A stretch of DNA of 7,840 bases from an uncultured Eubacterium sp. (GTDB lineage: Bacteria > Bacillota_A > Clostridia > Lachnospirales > Lachnospiraceae): the NCBI GenBank assembly GCA_948468465.1, contig CAOKJJ010000205.1:1-7840 (forward strand). Direction: 5' to 3'. The translations under genes were made by a program, and so were the position numbers. Below, in pieces: positions 6,308 through 7,840 of the stretch. A model generated the notes under the pieces. The model ran no database searches, had not been told where the DNA came from, and saw nothing but the letters and a program-made list of their open reading frames with translations. How positions within the stretch are numbered: the first letter of the stretch is position 1; the number at the start of each line of letters is the position of its first letter.

Positions 6308-7675
6308 CTATTCTGTAACACTCTCTAATAATGCATCAAATAAATCCTGTCCGTTAGAGTTTACAATAACTATTTTGACTTGTAAAGCTTTTTTCAACTC
6401 CTCCAGCGTCATATCGTCCAAAAAAACCTCCTCGCCGCTGCGCAAAAGGCTGCACGGCAAGAGCAGGCAGCTGCCCAAATCCTTATCCCTCAGCTGTTTT
6501 GCAAGATCCTGACCGGTTAAAAGTCCGGCCACGGTAATCTGCTCGCCAAAAAAATCATTGCGGACCGCATACACCTGTATCTGCGTGTGCGGATACCGCT
6601 GCATAAACTGCTGCGTAAGCTTCGTAATAAACGGAGCCGCAAGCATCCCGGTCGCAATCGAAATCAATCCCGGACACTGATCCGCTTTGACTGCCCTTTC
6701 CGCAGTCCCGCCCGCAGGCCGCTCGCACGGATCCTCCGCCTCCATAGCTTCCTTAAATTCTTCTGTCAAAAGACGCAGCATCCCGACGCCGTTTTCCAGC
6801 TGCAAATACCCGTCATAGCTTTCCTGCGGCGGCAAATCTCTGTCCGCCAGCAAATACCATTCATCCGACGCATGGATAAAATGCGTGCCATAACGCTCCA
6901 TGCAAAGCTTCTGCCAGCGATGAATCGTCTGCAGCACCTCCCGTGCGTCCTGCTTCGTAAACATCTCCAGCGGATACAGCCCGTCCCTGTATTTCGTCAG
7001 TCCAGCCGGAACGACCGATACGCTGCGCATATGAGGAATATATTCCGTAAGCTCACGGATGCTGCGTTCCAGCTCTGCTTTGTCATTAACGCCTTTACAA
7101 AGCACGATCTGCCCGTTCATCTCAATGCCGGCCTCATACAGACGGCGCATTTTTTTCAGCGCGTCTCCCGCAAACCGGTTGTTCAGCATCATGCATCGAA
7201 GCGAGGGATTCATCGTCTGCACGGAAATATTAATCGGCGCTAATTTATAAGTAATAATGCGGTCAATATCTTTTTCCTTCATATTTGTAAGCGTCACATA
7301 ATTGCCCTGCAAAAACGAAAGCCTGGAATCATCATCCTTAAAATACAGCGTATCCCGCATGCCAGGCGGCATCTGGTCGATAAAGCAGAAAATACAGTGA
7401 TTGGAACACGACCGGTACGCATCCATCAGCCCGTTTTCAAACTCCAGGCCAAGATCCTCTTCATATTCCTTTTCGATCTCATACTCCCACTCTTCACCGT
7501 CCGGTTTGCGAATCAAAATCGTCACATATTCCTCGTTCAGCTGGTAATGATAATCAAAAACATCCTCTATCTCTGTATCATTTACCGTTAAAAGAACATC
7601 ACCCGGCTCGATTTCCAGCTCCATCGCAATGCTGTCCGGAACAACATGAGAGATTTTATGTTCTTTTTTTTGCAT
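6308..7675 (-). CDS. DUF512 protein with N-terminal PDZ and radical-SAM-like Fe-S domain
   Basis: The protein has 455 residues, normal for this family. Residues 1-70 resemble a PDZ domain (SIAMELEIEPGDVLLTVND). A cysteine cluster C90-x3-C94-x2-C97 (CSNHCIFCFIDQMPPGMR) follows, of the radical-SAM type that holds a 4Fe-4S cluster and S-adenosylmethionine, then GNYVTLTN (124-131) and QIVLCKGVND (189-198). The DUF512 C-terminal part shows ASDEWYLLADRDLPP (269-283), YDGYLQLENGVGM (287-299) and FFGEQITVAGLLTG (375-388). Family knowledge: no substrate or reaction is established, to my knowledge. In clostridia it is commonly found directly before der, as here (9-base gap), which suggests but does not show a link with ribosome assembly or RNA modification. 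An AAGGAG site lies 10 bases before the ATG. An eight-base A run follows the start codon. Confidence 0.9.
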   Translation of the reverse strand: MQKKEHKISHVVPDSIAMELEIEPGDVLLTVNDTEIEDVFDYHYQLNEEYVTILIRKPDGEEWEYEIEKEYEEDLGLEFENGLMDAYRSCSNHCIFCFIDQMPPGMRDTLYFKDDDSRLSFLQGNYVTLTNMKEKDIDRIITYKLAPINISVQTMNPSLRCMMLNNRFAGDALKKMRRLYEAGIEMNGQIVLCKGVNDKAELERSIRELTEYIPHMRSVSVVPAGLTKYRDGLYPLEMFTKQDAREVLQTIHRWQKLCMERYGTHFIHASDEWYLLADRDLPPQESYDGYLQLENGVGMLRLLTEEFKEAMEAEDPCERPAGGTAERAVKADQCPGLISIATGMLAAPFITKLTQQFMQRYPHTQIQVYAVRNDFFGEQITVAGLLTGQDLAKQLRDKDLGSCLLLPCSLLRSGEEVFLDDMTLEELKKALQVKIVIVNSNGQDLFDALLESVTE

Positions 7676-7701
7676 ATATCATGAACTCCTTTGTCATTTA
7701 T

Positions 7702-7840
7702 TTATTCAAAATCCGTGATCCGTCCGCCGTCAATCAGCACCTTTTTCCCCTGAAACGCAAATCCGTAGATTCTGATTCTGTCCTTTCCTATGCCCTTTGC
7801 CTCCAGCACAGCCGCGTATTTTTTTGATAAGATCTGACGA
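7702..7840 (-). CDS. C-terminal end of an unrecognised protein, enters from right edge
   Basis: The last 45 codons of an open frame are visible, ending in TAA at 7702-7704. The tail contains KYAAVLEAKGIGKDRIRIYG, then FAFQGKKVLIDGGRITDFE: a short helix followed by what look like beta-strands. I do not recognise the family from this fragment. It lies 26 bases upstream of the DUF512 gene on the same strand with no terminator between, so it probably belongs to the same transcript. Codon choice is like that of its neighbours. The reading frame is convincing; the function is unknown. Confidence 0.65.
   Translation of the reverse strand, partial: RQILSKKYAAVLEAKGIGKDRIRIYGFAFQGKKVLIDGGRITDFE

Noticed and set aside
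6587..7243. Plus-strand open frame of 218 codons
   Set aside because: It lies wholly antisense to the DUF512 gene; its R/H/L-rich composition is typical of a mirror frame and no domain is recognisable.

Overview
The window reads as a low-to-moderate GC Firmicute chromosome, most likely a clostridial gut-type bacterium (Lachnospiraceae-like). This is inferred from the protein sequences and from the DUF512 - der - plsY - gpsA gene order; no database search was possible. Every gene I can support lies on the minus strand, so transcription runs from the right edge to the left edge. Nearly all of the listed genes are separated by a few bases or overlap, which indicates one long co-transcribed housekeeping cluster.

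Layout in transcription order (right to left): the last 45 codons of an unrecognised protein (7702-7840); a PDZ/radical-SAM-like DUF512 protein (6308-7675); the double-GTPase ribosome-assembly factor Der (4970-6298); the membrane glycerol-3-phosphate acyltransferase PlsY (4344-4973); a 114-base spacer with a possible degenerate small ORF; glycerol-3-phosphate dehydrogenase GpsA (3216-4229); then three folate genes, folC (1839-3212), folE (1229-1849) and folP (346-1188). After folP comes a very AT-rich junction, then the N-terminal part of a TnpB (IS200/IS605-type, RNA-guided nuclease family) gene that runs off the left edge.

Functionally, GpsA makes sn-glycerol-3-phosphate and PlsY acylates it, so these two form the entry to phospholipid synthesis. 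FolE (GTP to dihydroneopterin triphosphate), FolP (dihydropteroate synthase) and FolC (glutamate addition) cover the first, a middle and the late steps of folate synthesis. FolB and FolK, which act between FolE and FolP, are not in the window. The TnpB gene begins just where further fol genes might be expected.

Most of the window is ordinary core genome. The parts worth a second look are the TnpB junction, a 45-bp in-frame tandem repeat giving a cysteine-rich insert in FolC, a duplicated start region in folP, the plsY-gpsA spacer, and the uncharacterised DUF512 protein next to der. I see no tRNA, rRNA, CRISPR array or convincing intrinsic terminator.
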